Origin: Neisseria cinerea
GTDB taxonomy: Bacteria > Pseudomonadota > Gammaproteobacteria > Burkholderiales > Neisseriaceae
Direction: 5' to 3'
Assembly: GCF_900475315.1 (NCBI RefSeq)
Contig: NZ_LS483369.1
Location: forward strand, 186,001-250,000
DNA length: 64,000 nucleotides
Shown: positions 1-10,647 of the stretch, piece after piece
Layout: every line of letters begins with the position of its first letter
Numbering within the stretch: position 1 is the stretch's first letter
Program-made: the position numbers and the translations under genes
The notes under the pieces: generated by a model
Seen by the model: only the letters and a program-made list of their open reading frames with translations
Database searches by the model: none
Told to the model about the DNA's origin: nothing

Positions 1-2
1 CC

Positions 3-2108
3 GCCGAAGAAGCCTTACACGCCGCCCGCGAAGCGTTTCAGACGGCCTCAAACCGCTTCCAAGGTCTGAAGCAGCAACACATCACCTTGCAGGCGCAGCA
101 GCAGGCGTTGTCGCAAATCCTGTCGCAACAGCAGGAAGCCGCCGACTTCTGGCAGGCAACCGACCACGCCGCCGCGCCGCAACTGTGGCAACACATCACC
201 GCGCCCGCCGAGTGGCAGCACGCCCTGTCCGTCATCCTTGCCGAACGCCTGCACGCCCGCGCCGTGCCGCACGGCTTCGTGCCGCCCGCGCCGTTGCCGC
301 AGGGGCAGGCGGCATGGCTTTCAGACGACCTCTCCGGCGGCATCAAAAAATCCCTGCCCGTACAGGCATTGCTGAACCAAATCCAAGCGCAGCCGCCGTT
401 TCAGACGGCATTGCACCACTGGCTCGACGGCGTATTGTGCGCGCCCGATTTGAGCTACGCCCTCGCGCATCAAAGCGATTTGGGCGCACACCAAATCTGG
501 CTCACACCCGAAGGCCATCAGGTCGATAAAGTCAGCGTTCTGCTCTATGCCAAGCCCGCGCAGGAAAGCTTGATTGCCCAAAAAGCGCGCCTCGACGGCA
601 TCGCTTCCGAACTGGAAAAACTCGCCCCCGAACTCTCTGCCGCCGAAGCCACGTTTAAACAGGCGGAGGCTGCCGTGCGCTCGTCCGAAGTGCAACATAA
701 AAACCTGATGCAGCAGCAACAGCAGCACACGCGCCAATACAGCCAAGCGCAGCAACGCGCTGCCGAACTTCTGGCGCGCACCAACCAAGGGCAAATCCGC
801 CGCGAACACATCGAGCGCGAACTGGCGCAGTTGGCGGAAGAACAGACCGTGTTGCAACACACGTCCGACGGGCTTTCAGACGACATCGCCACTTTGCAGG
901 AAGCCGCCGCCGAACTCGAACACCAGCAGCAAACCACCGCGCACAGCCGCCAAGAGCAGCAAGGCCGTCTGAAACAGGCGCAGCTTGCCCTGTTGGAAGC
1001 CAACCGCCAATACGGGCTGGCCGAAGTCGCCGTCCACAAACTCAACCAGCAAAAACAAAACTACCAGCAGCAAATCGCCCGACTTGAACAGCAAACCCTC
1101 GACTGGCAGGAACGCCAGCAAGAGCTTGCCCTCGCCTATGAAACCGAGTTCCAAAACGATGAGCAGCACATCAAGCTTGAAGAATTAAGCGAAGCCGTAC
1201 ACACGCTGGACGAAGAATACATCGCCGTACAGGAAAAACTCGCGCAGATTCAGGAGCAGGGCAGGGAGCAATACGCTAAAGTGCAAGCCCTGCAAACCAA
1301 GCTGCCGCAGCTTCAGGCCGCGACCCAAACCGCCCTGTTGCAACAGCAGGAAGCCCTGATTAACGCCAAACGCTACCATCAAAATCTGACCGAACACGCC
1401 GTCGATTTGGACGCGCTCGAAGCGTTGGCGAAAGAATCGCCGAAAGTATTGAACAACAGCATCGGCAGCCTCACCCAGCAAATCGAAGCCCTTGGCGCCG
1501 TCAACCTCGCCGCCCTGCAAGAACTTGAAGAAGCGCGCGAACGCGACGGCTACTACCGCAGCCAAAGCGAAGACGTGCAGGCAGCCATTACCCTTTTGGA
1601 AGAGGCCATCGCCCAAATCGACGACAAAACCAAAGCGCGTTTCAAAGAAACCTTCGACGCCGTCAACGGCAAAGTCCAAACCTTCTTCCCGACCCTGTTC
1701 GGCGGCGGCGAAGCCACCCTCAAAATGATAGGCGACGACCTCCTGACCGCCGGCGTGTCCATCATGGCGCGACCGCCCGGCAAGAAAAACAGCACCATCC
1801 ATCTCCTCTCCGGCGGCGAAAAAGCCCTCACCGCCATGAGCCTCGTGTTCGCCCTGTTCAGCCTCAACCCCGCCCCCTTCTGCCTTCTGGACGAAGTCGA
1901 CGCCCCGCTGGACGACGCCAACACCTCGCGTTTCTGCAACCTGGTCAAAGAAATGTCGGCGCAAACCCAGTTTCTCTACATCTCCCACAACCGCCTGACC
2001 ATGGAAATGGCAGAGCAGCTCGTCGGCGTAACCATGCAGGAAAAAGGCGTATCGCGCGTCGTTGCCGTGGACATCAAACAGGCGTTGGAAATGGCGGAAT
2101 CCGTCTAA
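3..2108 (+). CDS. smc: Smc chromosome segregation ATPase, C-terminal part (5' end outside window)
   Basis: SMC proteins form long coiled-coil dimers that organise and segregate the chromosome. The frame is open from base 3, so this is the 3' part of a larger gene. The visible part starts with Gln-rich coiled coil, then a globular hinge-like stretch (around bases 130-560), then a long returning coiled coil rich in Gln, Glu and Ala. It ends in the C-terminal ABC head, with signature LLSGGEKALTAMSLVFALF near base 1805 and Walker B CLLDEVDAPLDD near base 1880. The lack of an N-terminal Walker A is explained by the window edge. Several DUS cores lie within the coding sequence. The gene ends in a hairpin shared with the convergent adhP. 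Identification is firm. Confidence 0.95.
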   Translation, partial: AEEALHAAREAFQTASNRFQGLKQQHITLQAQQQALSQILSQQQEAADFWQATDHAAAPQLWQHITAPAEWQHALSVILAERLHARAVPHGFVPPAPLPQGQAAWLSDDLSGGIKKSLPVQALLNQIQAQPPFQTALHHWLDGVLCAPDLSYALAHQSDLGAHQIWLTPEGHQVDKVSVLLYAKPAQESLIAQKARLDGIASELEKLAPELSAAEATFKQAEAAVRSSEVQHKNLMQQQQQHTRQYSQAQQRAAELLARTNQGQIRREHIERELAQLAEEQTVLQHTSDGLSDDIATLQEAAAELEHQQQTTAHSRQEQQGRLKQAQLALLEANRQYGLAEVAVHKLNQQKQNYQQQIARLEQQTLDWQERQQELALAYETEFQNDEQHIKLEELSEAVHTLDEEYIAVQEKLAQIQEQGREQYAKVQALQTKLPQLQAATQTALLQQQEALINAKRYHQNLTEHAVDLDALEALAKESPKVLNNSIGSLTQQIEALGAVNLAALQELEEARERDGYYRSQSEDVQAAITLLEEAIAQIDDKTKARFKETFDAVNGKVQTFFPTLFGGGEATLKMIGDDLLTAGVSIMARPPGKKNSTIHLLSGGEKALTAMSLVFALFSLNPAPFCLLDEVDAPLDDANTSRFCNLVKEMSAQTQFLYISHNRLTMEMAEQLVGVTMQEKGVSRVVAVDIKQALEMAESV

Positions 2109-2220
2109 ACGGGTTGCAGAACGGTTGAATCTTGCCGTTCTTCTTAATGACGTGTTGCGATACGGGTTTTCAGACGGCATTTCAAACAGAACGGATTAAA
2201 ATCAAATCCAAATCCATAAA

Positions 2221-2253
2221 AAATGCCGTCTGAACAGCGTTCAGACGGCATTT
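2221..2253. terminator. Inverted DUS pair, bidirectional terminator between smc and adhP
   Basis: ATGCCGTCTGAA and its reverse complement are separated by a short loop and flanked by A and T runs. It lies between two convergent genes and could stop transcription from both. This is the usual Neisseria use of paired uptake sequences. Confidence 0.8.
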
Positions 2254-2275
2254 CGATGTGTATCGCCACGTCAAA

Positions 2276-3322
2276 TCAGTGGTGATGGCCGCAGCCGCAT
2301 TCTTTTTTCATATCGATTACCATACGGCCGGTAATTTTACCTTCGCGCATTTCTTGGAAGATGGCAGGCGCTTCATCCAAAGCACGCAACTTGACTTTAG
2401 GCACAACCAAGCCTTCTGCGCCGAATTGGAATGCTTCTTCTAAATCTTTGCGGGTACCGACCAAAGAGCCGACCACTTCGATGCCGTCCAAGACCAGACG
2501 AGGAATGGACAGGTCCATAGATTCGGGCGGCAGGCCAATGGCGACGACGCGACCGCCTGCGCGGACGCAGTCCACAGCGGAGTTGAATGCGGCGGCGGAT
2601 ACGGCGGTAACAATGGCTACGTGTGCACCGCCGGTTTTTTCCTGAATCACTTTGGCGGCATCTTCTTTGGCAGCGTTGATGACTAAATCTGCGCCGCTTT
2701 CTTTGGCAAAAGCCAGTTTTTCATCGTTGATGTCGATGGCGACGACGTGTGCGCCAAATACTTTTTTCGCGTATTGAACCGCCAAGTTGCCCAAACCGCC
2801 TGCGCCGTAAATCGCAATCCATTGGCCCGGACGAACGCCGGAAACTTTAATGGCTTTATAAGTGGTTACACCGGCACAAGTAATGCTCGAAGCTTGCGCA
2901 GGATCCAAGCCTTCTGGGACTTTGACCGCGTAATCAGCACTCACGATACAGTGGGTCGCCATGCCGCCGTCGGCAGTATAGCCAGCGTTCAATACAGAGC
3001 GGCACAAGGTTTCGCGGCCGGTATTGCAGTATTCGCAAGAACCGCAGCTTTGGAACAGCCATGCAATGCTGACACGGTCGCCAACTTTCAGATTTTTCAC
3101 ACCGTCGGCAACCTCTTTAACCAAACCGATACCTTCGTGTCCCAACACGCGACCAGGTTTGTCGCCGTAATCGCCTGCCGCAACGTGCAAGTCGGTGTGG
3201 CACACGCCGCAATACTCGACTTCCACCAATGCCTCGCCGTATTCCAGAGGACGCAGTTCGCGTTCAACAACTTCTACATCACCTGCTACATCTTTATTTA
3301 CTACCACAGCATGCATTTTCAT
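2276..3322 (-). CDS. adhP: Zinc-dependent alcohol dehydrogenase (AdhP/AdhA class)
   Basis: Medium-chain NAD-dependent alcohol dehydrogenase of 348 residues, expected to interconvert primary alcohols and aldehydes in the cytosol. The N-terminal catalytic domain holds the catalytic-zinc motif CGVCHTDLH (about residues 37-45) and a GHE motif. The structural-zinc loop [15 protein letters not shown] lies around residues 92-106. The Rossmann fold carries [11 protein letters not shown] near residue 174. The protein ends in [10 protein letters not shown], an unusual Cys/His tail that could bind metal. The ATG is preceded by a good AAGGAG. A sigma70-like promoter and a Zur-box match lie upstream (see those entries), which suggests expression follows zinc status. 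In the meningococcal gene order as I recall it, this gene sits next to pilV, as here. Confidence 0.9.
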   Translation of the reverse strand: MKMHAVVVNKDVAGDVEVVERELRPLEYGEALVEVEYCGVCHTDLHVAAGDYGDKPGRVLGHEGIGLVKEVADGVKNLKVGDRVSIAWLFQSCGSCEYCNTGRETLCRSVLNAGYTADGGMATHCIVSADYAVKVPEGLDPAQASSITCAGVTTYKAIKVSGVRPGQWIAIYGAGGLGNLAVQYAKKVFGAHVVAIDINDEKLAFAKESGADLVINAAKEDAAKVIQEKTGGAHVAIVTAVSAAAFNSAVDCVRAGGRVVAIGLPPESMDLSIPRLVLDGIEVVGSLVGTRKDLEEAFQFGAEGLVVPKVKLRALDEAPAIFQEMREGKITGRMVIDMKKECGCGHHH

Positions 3323-3384
3323 GATTGCGCTCCTTAGTTACGGTAAAAAAACCTGTAAACGGAATGTTGTCCGATATAAGGATA

Positions 3385-3413
3385 AGCATACGCTTCCGCA
3401 TCTTGCGAGTCAA
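3385..3413 (-). promoter_or_regulatory. Predicted sigma70-type promoter of adhP
   Basis: Read on the minus strand: TTGACT (3408-3413), a 17-base spacer, then TATGCT (3385-3390). The -10 is about 62 bases before the adhP start codon. This is a prediction from sequence only. Confidence 0.55.
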
Positions 3414-3443
3414 ATGGTATGTTGTTGAAAAATATGGATTATA

Positions 3444-3458
3444 TGTTATATTATAACA
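3444..3458. promoter_or_regulatory. Zur-box match upstream of adhP
   Basis: TGTTATATTATAACA fits the meningococcal Zur consensus as I remember it (TGTTAT, three variable bases, ATAACA) at every fixed position. It is centred roughly 73 bases upstream of the predicted transcription start, that is upstream of the -35. That geometry suits activation better than blockage. Confidence 0.6.
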
Positions 3459-3540
3459 ACTGGGGAGATACGGCATCGTGGCGGTTGTCGGATGCGGGGG
3501 CGGCAGGTTTCAAGTTTGAAAAACCGGATGGGGCAAACCC

Positions 3541-3582
3541 GTAAAAATGCCGTCTGAAACAGTGTCCGAACGGCATTTTTAC
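3541..3582. terminator. DUS-based hairpin terminator of pilV
   Basis: The GTAAAAATGCCGT arm pairs with ACGGCATTTTTAC around a slightly mismatched DUS core, leaving a T-rich tail. It lies just downstream of pilV on the minus strand. Confidence 0.7.
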
Positions 3583-3605
3583 GGGTTTCGGGTTTCGGCG
3601 GAGGG

Positions 3606-3992
3606 TCAGTCAAAGCCGGGGCAGGATTGATTTGTACCGGAAGCGGCAATGATACCGCCGTCGTTGAGCGTAACGACGCAGGTCTCCCCGTTGTTGGCTG
3701 TATTGGGGTTTGCCTTAAGGGTGAAGTGGTCGGAGTTGACTTCGCTTAAAGTAATATCGAAGTATGTGTTTTGTTCCAATTTTGTTTGGTCGTAGTTTTT
3801 AAACGTCCCTTTTTGGCGGTAGAAACGTTCCATGGTCTGCGCGTTGTGCAGCAGGGTCGTCCTGACTTCCGTCAGTCGGACGCGCCGGACGTAGTATTGA
3901 TAGGAGGGATAGGCAATGAGTGTGAGGATGCTGAGGATGACGATGACAATCATCAGTTCGGCCAACGTGAAGCCTTTTTGAACGGTTCTCAT
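3606..3992 (-). CDS. pilV: PilV minor type IV pilin
   Basis: Type IV pilin-like protein of 128 residues. It has a short prepilin leader ending in KG before FTLAELMIV, so the PilD peptidase should cut between Gly and Phe and leave the conserved Glu at mature position 5. The hydrophobic helix (about residues 8-30) anchors the protein in the inner membrane and then in the pilus core. Two Cys near the end (CVVTLNDGG and NQSCPGFD) mark the usual pilin disulfide loop. Size, the C-terminal sequence and the position between adhP and macA match meningococcal PilV as I recall it, a minor pilin that affects adhesion signalling and competence. ComP was considered, but its sequence differs. The gene is divergent from macA. 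Confidence 0.9.
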   Translation of the reverse strand: MRTVQKGFTLAELMIVIVILSILTLIAYPSYQYYVRRVRLTEVRTTLLHNAQTMERFYRQKGTFKNYDQTKLEQNTYFDITLSEVNSDHFTLKANPNTANNGETCVVTLNDGGIIAASGTNQSCPGFD

Positions 3993-4167
3993 GGCAAATG
4001 GTTTCCATCGGGTTGTTTGTCGGTGGCATTATACCGCTGTAAGGGAGATGGCGGTATATGTAAACAGATTGAAATTTTCTGGAAAATTATTTGCATAAAT
4101 CATTAAAAACAAACATTTATTTATATTTTTGGCACTTTGCTCACTGGGCGCGCCGGGGGGCTTGCGG

Positions 4168-4191
4168 TAGAATCCGTATCCGGTTTATAAA
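4168..4191 (+). promoter_or_regulatory. macAB promoter region with TAGAAT and TATAAA hexamers
   Basis: TAGAAT (4168-4173) recalls the published gonococcal macAB -10, where a G at the third position weakens the promoter. An alternative pair, TTGCGG (4162-4167) and TATAAA (4186-4191) with an 18-base spacer, lies in the same stretch. Which one is used cannot be told from sequence. Confidence 0.4.
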
Positions 4192-4217
4192 ATTGCAGTA
4201 CACAGAGAATTGAAAAT

Positions 4218-5390
4218 ATGGCAAAGATGATGAAATGGGCGGCGCTTGCTGCGGTTGCTGCGGCAGTTTGGGGCGGATGGTCTTATCTGAAGCCCGAACC
4301 GCAGGTTTCTTATATTACGGAAACGGTCAGGCGCGGAGACATCGGGCAGACGGTCTCGGCAACGGGTGAGATTTCGCCGTCGAATCTGGTATCGGTCGGT
4401 GCCCAGGCATCGGGGCAGATTAAGAAGCTTTATGTCAAACTCGGGCAGCATGTCCGAAAAGGCGATTTGATTGCGGTAATCAATTCGACCTCGCAGACCA
4501 ATACGCTCAATATGGAAAAATCCAAATTGGAAACGTATCAGGCAAAGCTGGTGTCGGCACAGATTGCATTGGGCAGCGCGGAGAAGAAATATAAGCGTCA
4601 GGCGGCGTTGTGGAAAGATGATGCGACCTCTAAGGAAGATTTGGAAAGTGCACAAGATGCGCTGGCCGCTGCAAGGGCCAATGCCGCCGAGCTGAAGGCT
4701 TTAATCAGGCAGACCAAAATTTCTATCAATACTGCCGAATCGGAATTGGGTTACACGCGCATTACTGCAACGATGGACGGCACGGTGGTGGCGATTCCCG
4801 TGGAAGAGGGACAGACTGTGAACGCGGTGCAGTCTACACCGACGATTGTCCAGCTGGCCAATTTGGATATGATGTTGAACAAAATGCAGATTGCCGAGGG
4901 TGATATTACCAAGGTAAAGGCTGGTCAGGATATTACGTTTACGATTTTATCGGAGCCGGATACGCCGATTAAGGCGAAGCTCGACAGTGTCGATCCGGGA
5001 CTGACCGCCATGTCGTTGGGCGGCTACAACAGCAGTACGGATACGACTTCCAGCGCAGTCTATTATTATGCCCGCGCGCTTGTGCCGAATCCGGACGGCA
5101 AGCTTGCTATCGGTATGACGACTCAGAATACGGTTGAAATCAACCGAGTGGCAAATGTGCTGATCATCCCGTCGCTGACAGTCAAAAAACGTGGCGACAA
5201 GGCGTTCGTACGCGTGTTGGGTGCGGACGGCAAAGCAGTGGAGCGAGAAATCCGGACCGGTATGAAAGACAATATGAATACCGAAGTAAAAAGCGGTTTG
5301 AAAGAGGGGGACAAAGTGGTTATCTCCGAAATGACGGCAGCCGAGCAGCAGGAAAGCAGCGAGCGTGCCATGCAGGGCCCTCCACGCTGA
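4218..5390 (+). CDS. macA: MacA, periplasmic adaptor of the MacAB macrolide efflux pump
   Basis: Membrane-fusion protein of 390 residues that links the MacB ATPase to an outer-membrane channel for export of macrolides and other compounds. A single N-terminal anchor (about residues 7-24) is followed by the lipoyl-like half ISPSNLVSVGAQASGQI, an alpha-hairpin with coiled coil (about residues 95-180), the second lipoyl half (TMDGTVVAIPVEEGQTV), a beta-barrel domain, and a membrane-proximal domain ending in EREIRTGMKDN. It is followed by macB on the same strand across a 72-base gap that contains an inverted DUS pair. Divergent from pilV. Confidence 0.92.
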   Translation: MAKMMKWAALAAVAAAVWGGWSYLKPEPQVSYITETVRRGDIGQTVSATGEISPSNLVSVGAQASGQIKKLYVKLGQHVRKGDLIAVINSTSQTNTLNMEKSKLETYQAKLVSAQIALGSAEKKYKRQAALWKDDATSKEDLESAQDALAAARANAAELKALIRQTKISINTAESELGYTRITATMDGTVVAIPVEEGQTVNAVQSTPTIVQLANLDMMLNKMQIAEGDITKVKAGQDITFTILSEPDTPIKAKLDSVDPGLTAMSLGGYNSSTDTTSSAVYYYARALVPNPDGKLAIGMTTQNTVEINRVANVLIIPSLTVKKRGDKAFVRVLGADGKAVEREIRTGMKDNMNTEVKSGLKEGDKVVISEMTAAEQQESSERAMQGPPR

Positions 5391-5399
5391 CAGGCAGAT

Positions 5400-5437
5400 A
5401 TGCCGTCTGAAAACAGGCAGGCCGTTTCAGACGGCAT
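5400..5437. terminator. Inverted DUS pair between macA and macB
   Basis: ATGCCGTCTGAAA and TTTCAGACGGCAT form a hairpin in the macA-macB gap. Being inside an operon, it is more likely to give partial termination or protect the macA transcript end than to stop all transcription. Confidence 0.5.
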
Positions 5438-5462
5438 TTATCATACTGATTTACGGAATATT

Positions 5463-7397
5463 ATGAGTTTGATCGAATGTAGAAACATCAACCGCTATTT
5501 CGGCAGCGGCGAGAACCGCGTTCATGTCTTGAAAGACATTAACCTGTCGATAGAGAAAGGTGATTTTGTTGCCATTATTGGGCAGTCCGGTTCGGGAAAG
5601 TCCACGCTGATGAACATCCTCGGTTGTCTGGATACGGCCAGTTCCGGTTCATATCGGATCGGCGGCCTTGAAACGGCCGAAATGAAGCCGGACGAGCTGG
5701 CCGCATTGCGCCGAGAACGTTTCGGCTTCATCTTCCAACGCTATAACCTGTTGAGTTCGTTGACGGCACGGGATAATGTCGGATTGCCGGCCGTTTATAT
5801 GGGTGTGGGCGGCAAAGAGCGTTCCATGCGTGCAGAGAAGCTTTTGAAGGATTTGGGTTTGGAAGGCAAAGAAGGCAACAAACCCGGAGAGCTTTCCGGC
5901 GGTCAGCAGCAGCGTGTCTCCATCGCCCGCGCGTTGATGAATGGCGGAGAAATCATCTTTGCCGACGAACCGACCGGTGCATTGGATACCGCCAGCGGTA
6001 AAAATGTGATGGAAATCATCCACAAGCTGCACGAAGGCGGGCATACCGTCATTATGGTCACGCACGATCCCGGTATCGCTGCCAATGCCAACCGCGTTAT
6101 CGAAATCCGAGACGGAGAAATTATTTCCGATACATCGAAACAAACCGATATTCCCGCAGGCAGTGTAGAAAGTATCAAAGAAAAAGCTTCCTGGTCGTTT
6201 TATTACGGTCAGTTTGTCGAAGCCTTCAGAATGTCGGTGCAGGCGATTATGGCGCACAAAATGCGTTCGCTGCTGACCATGCTCGGCATCATCATCGGTA
6301 TTGCTTCGGTTGTCTCCGTCGTCGCACTGGGCAACGGTTCGCAGAAAAAAATCCTTGAGGATATCAGTTCGATGGGGACAAACACCATCAGCATCTTCCC
6401 CGGGAGAGGGTTCGGCGACAGACGCAGCGGCAGGATTAAAACCCTGACTGTGGACGACGCAAAAATCATCGCCAAACAAAGCTATGTCGCTTCCGTTACC
6501 CCTCAGACCACATCAGGCGGTACGTTGACTTACCGCAATACCGACCTGACCGCTTCTTTGTACGGTGTGGGGGAACAATATTTCGACGTACTCGGACTGA
6601 AGTTGGAAACGGGAAGGTTGTTTGATGAAAACGATGTGAAAGAAGACGCCCAAGTCGTTGTTATCGACCAAAATGTCAAAAACAAACTCTTTGCGGATTC
6701 AAACCCGTTGGGACAGACCGTCTTATTCAGGAAACGCCCGCTGACCGTCATCGGCGTGATGAAGAAAGACGAAGACTCTTTCGGCAATTCTGAAGCCTTG
6801 ATGCTTTGGTCGCCCTATACGACCGTGATGCATCAAATTACCGGAGAGAGCCATACCAATTCCATTACCGTGAAAATCAAAGACAATGCCAATACCCAGG
6901 TTGCCGAGAAAGGATTGACCGAGCTTCTCAAAGTGCGGCACGGCACGGAAGATTTTTTTATGAACAACAGTGACAGCATCATGAAGATGGTCGAAAGCAC
7001 GACCGGAACCATGAAGCTGCTGATTTCTTCTATCGCATTGATTTCGCTGGTGGTAGGGGGTATCGGTGTGATGAATATCATGTTGGTGTCCGTTACCGAG
7101 CGTACCAAAGAAATCGGCGTGCGCATGGCAATCGGCGCGCGGCGCGGCAATATCTTGCAGCAGTTTTTAATTGAGGCAGTGCTCATCTGCATCATAGGGG
7201 GTTTGGCAGGTATCGGACTGTCTGCAGCCATCAGCCTTGTGTTCAACCATTTTGTGACAGACTTTCCGATGGACATTTCCATCATGTCCGTTGTCGGCGC
7301 GGTTGCCTGCTCGACCGCCATCGGTGTGGTGTTCGGCTTTATGCCTGCCAATAAAGCAGCCAAACTCAATCCGATCGATGCATTGGCACAAGATTGA
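5463..7397 (+). CDS. macB: MacB, ABC-type macrolide exporter (ATPase plus permease)
   Basis: Half-transporter of 644 residues. The N-terminal ATPase has Walker A GQSGSGKST, signature LSGGQQQRVSIARAL and Walker B IIFADEPTGALD, with the H-loop in VTHDPG. The first membrane helix lies near residues 270-295, followed by a large periplasmic domain, then three C-terminal helices with the family motif TERTKEIGVRMAIGARR. I chose the ATG giving MSLIECRNINRYFG. The frame is open back to 5400, but that upstream ATG is only the start of a DUS. It works with MacA and an outer-membrane channel. Confidence 0.93.
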   Translation: MSLIECRNINRYFGSGENRVHVLKDINLSIEKGDFVAIIGQSGSGKSTLMNILGCLDTASSGSYRIGGLETAEMKPDELAALRRERFGFIFQRYNLLSSLTARDNVGLPAVYMGVGGKERSMRAEKLLKDLGLEGKEGNKPGELSGGQQQRVSIARALMNGGEIIFADEPTGALDTASGKNVMEIIHKLHEGGHTVIMVTHDPGIAANANRVIEIRDGEIISDTSKQTDIPAGSVESIKEKASWSFYYGQFVEAFRMSVQAIMAHKMRSLLTMLGIIIGIASVVSVVALGNGSQKKILEDISSMGTNTISIFPGRGFGDRRSGRIKTLTVDDAKIIAKQSYVASVTPQTTSGGTLTYRNTDLTASLYGVGEQYFDVLGLKLETGRLFDENDVKEDAQVVVIDQNVKNKLFADSNPLGQTVLFRKRPLTVIGVMKKDEDSFGNSEALMLWSPYTTVMHQITGESHTNSITVKIKDNANTQVAEKGLTELLKVRHGTEDFFMNNSDSIMKMVESTTGTMKLLISSIALISLVVGGIGVMNIMLVSVTERTKEIGVRMAIGARRGNILQQFLIEAVLICIIGGLAGIGLSAAISLVFNHFVTDFPMDISIMSVVGAVACSTAIGVVFGFMPANKAAKLNPIDALAQD

Positions 7398-7411
7398 GGA
7401 TTATTGAACAG

Positions 7412-7460
7412 AATGCCGTCTGAACCGGTTTGGGTTTGTCTTCCGGTTTCAGACGGCATT
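7412..7460. terminator. Inverted DUS terminator after macB
   Basis: The AATGCCGTCTGAACCGG arm pairs with CCGGTTTCAGACGGCATT over a loop of about 14 bases, just downstream of macB. Confidence 0.75.
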
Positions 7461-7466
7461 TCCCGT

Positions 7467-7499
7467 AAAAAAGGCTTGGAACACGGTTCCAAGCCTTTT
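7467..7499. terminator. Intrinsic terminator serving dsbC
   Basis: A near-perfect hairpin, AAAAGGCTTGGAAC with GTTCCAAGCCTTTT around a three-base loop, lies 12 bases beyond the dsbC stop (minus strand). It carries A/T runs on both sides, so it can also act on macB. Confidence 0.75.
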
Positions 7500-7510
7500 G
7501 CGTTATAGGG

Positions 7511-8296
7511 TTATTTCTGGTTTTTGCGGATGATTTCCTCCAGCTGGGGCATGGGGCTGTAACCGCTTTGAGTGTGTCCGTTGGGGAAAACGACGGTCGG
7601 CGTGCCGTTGAATCCGAACTGTTCGCCCAAGGAAGTAGTTTCCGCAACTGGATTTTCACAGTCGCCGCTACCGCTCGGGAACTGACCCTTACGCATCCAG
7701 TTTGTCCATGCCTTGACAGGGTCGGGTTGGCACCAAAGGATTTGTGCTTTGCGTTCCGCATCCGGGTGGAGGCTGGCAATCGGCATCATGAAGTTGTAAA
7801 TCGTGATGTCGGTCATTTTTTCGAATTCGTGTTCCAGACGTTTGCAGAACGGGCAGTCCGGATCCGAGAAGACGGCAACCTGCAGCTTGCCGCTGCCGCG
7901 AACCTCTTTAATCGCTTTATCTAAAGGCAGGGAAGCGAAATCAATTTTGTTCAAATCGGCCGCGCGCATATCGGTCAGGCTCTTGCGGGAATTAATGTCG
8001 ATAAGGTCGCCGACAATCATATAGTTGCCCTGAGCGTCGGTGTAGATGATTTGTTTGCCGCTGATAACGACTTCGTAAAGCCCTTGAATCGGTGTTTCAC
8101 CAACACTCAAGACTTTCAGGTCTTGGGCTTCATAGGCTTTTTCAAGGCGTGCTTTGAGGTTTTCGGCAACATTGCCCTGTGCCGGTTTTTGCGCGGTTGC
8201 AGGCGTTTGGGCAGCATTGGAAACTGGGGTTTGACCGCACGCCATCAGCGGCAGTAATGTCAACGCGGCGAGCGTTTTAACGAAAGTCTTTTGCAT
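7511..8296 (-). CDS. dsbC: DsbC thiol:disulfide interchange protein (lipoprotein form)
   Basis: Periplasmic disulfide isomerase of 261 residues that reshuffles wrong disulfides. The signal peptide ends in the lipobox LMAC, so Cys20 is probably lipidated. An N-terminal dimerisation domain (about residues 45-105) is joined by a linker to a thioredoxin fold with the active site SDPDCPFCKRL near residue 150. A cis-proline is expected in the NGTPTVVFPNG stretch. The C-terminal Cys pair (LWCQ and GDCEN) matches DsbC. Divergent from priA. Confidence 0.9.
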   Translation of the reverse strand: MQKTFVKTLAALTLLPLMACGQTPVSNAAQTPATAQKPAQGNVAENLKARLEKAYEAQDLKVLSVGETPIQGLYEVVISGKQIIYTDAQGNYMIVGDLIDINSRKSLTDMRAADLNKIDFASLPLDKAIKEVRGSGKLQVAVFSDPDCPFCKRLEHEFEKMTDITIYNFMMPIASLHPDAERKAQILWCQPDPVKAWTNWMRKGQFPSGSGDCENPVAETTSLGEQFGFNGTPTVVFPNGHTQSGYSPMPQLEEIIRKNQK

Positions 8297-8429
8297 AGGT
8301 ACAGATAAAGTGAGTGAAATTGGGCTATTCTATCAAAGCATGATATGAAACACATCCTGCCTTGTCTCAAATTATGGTCTGAAAATACCGTACGGCTGTT
8401 AAAATACGCAAATCTTGTTGGATGTTTCT

Positions 8430-10601
<2,172 letters not shown>

Positions 10602-10615
10602 TTATTGGCAATCCT

Positions 10616-10645
10616 ATGCCGTCTGAAAACCGTTTCAGACGGCAT
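10616..10645. terminator. Inverted DUS terminator between priA and nnrS
   Basis: ATGCCGTCTGAAA and TTTCAGACGGCAT form a compact hairpin between convergent genes, with T-rich flanks. Confidence 0.8.
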
Positions 10646-10647
10646 TT

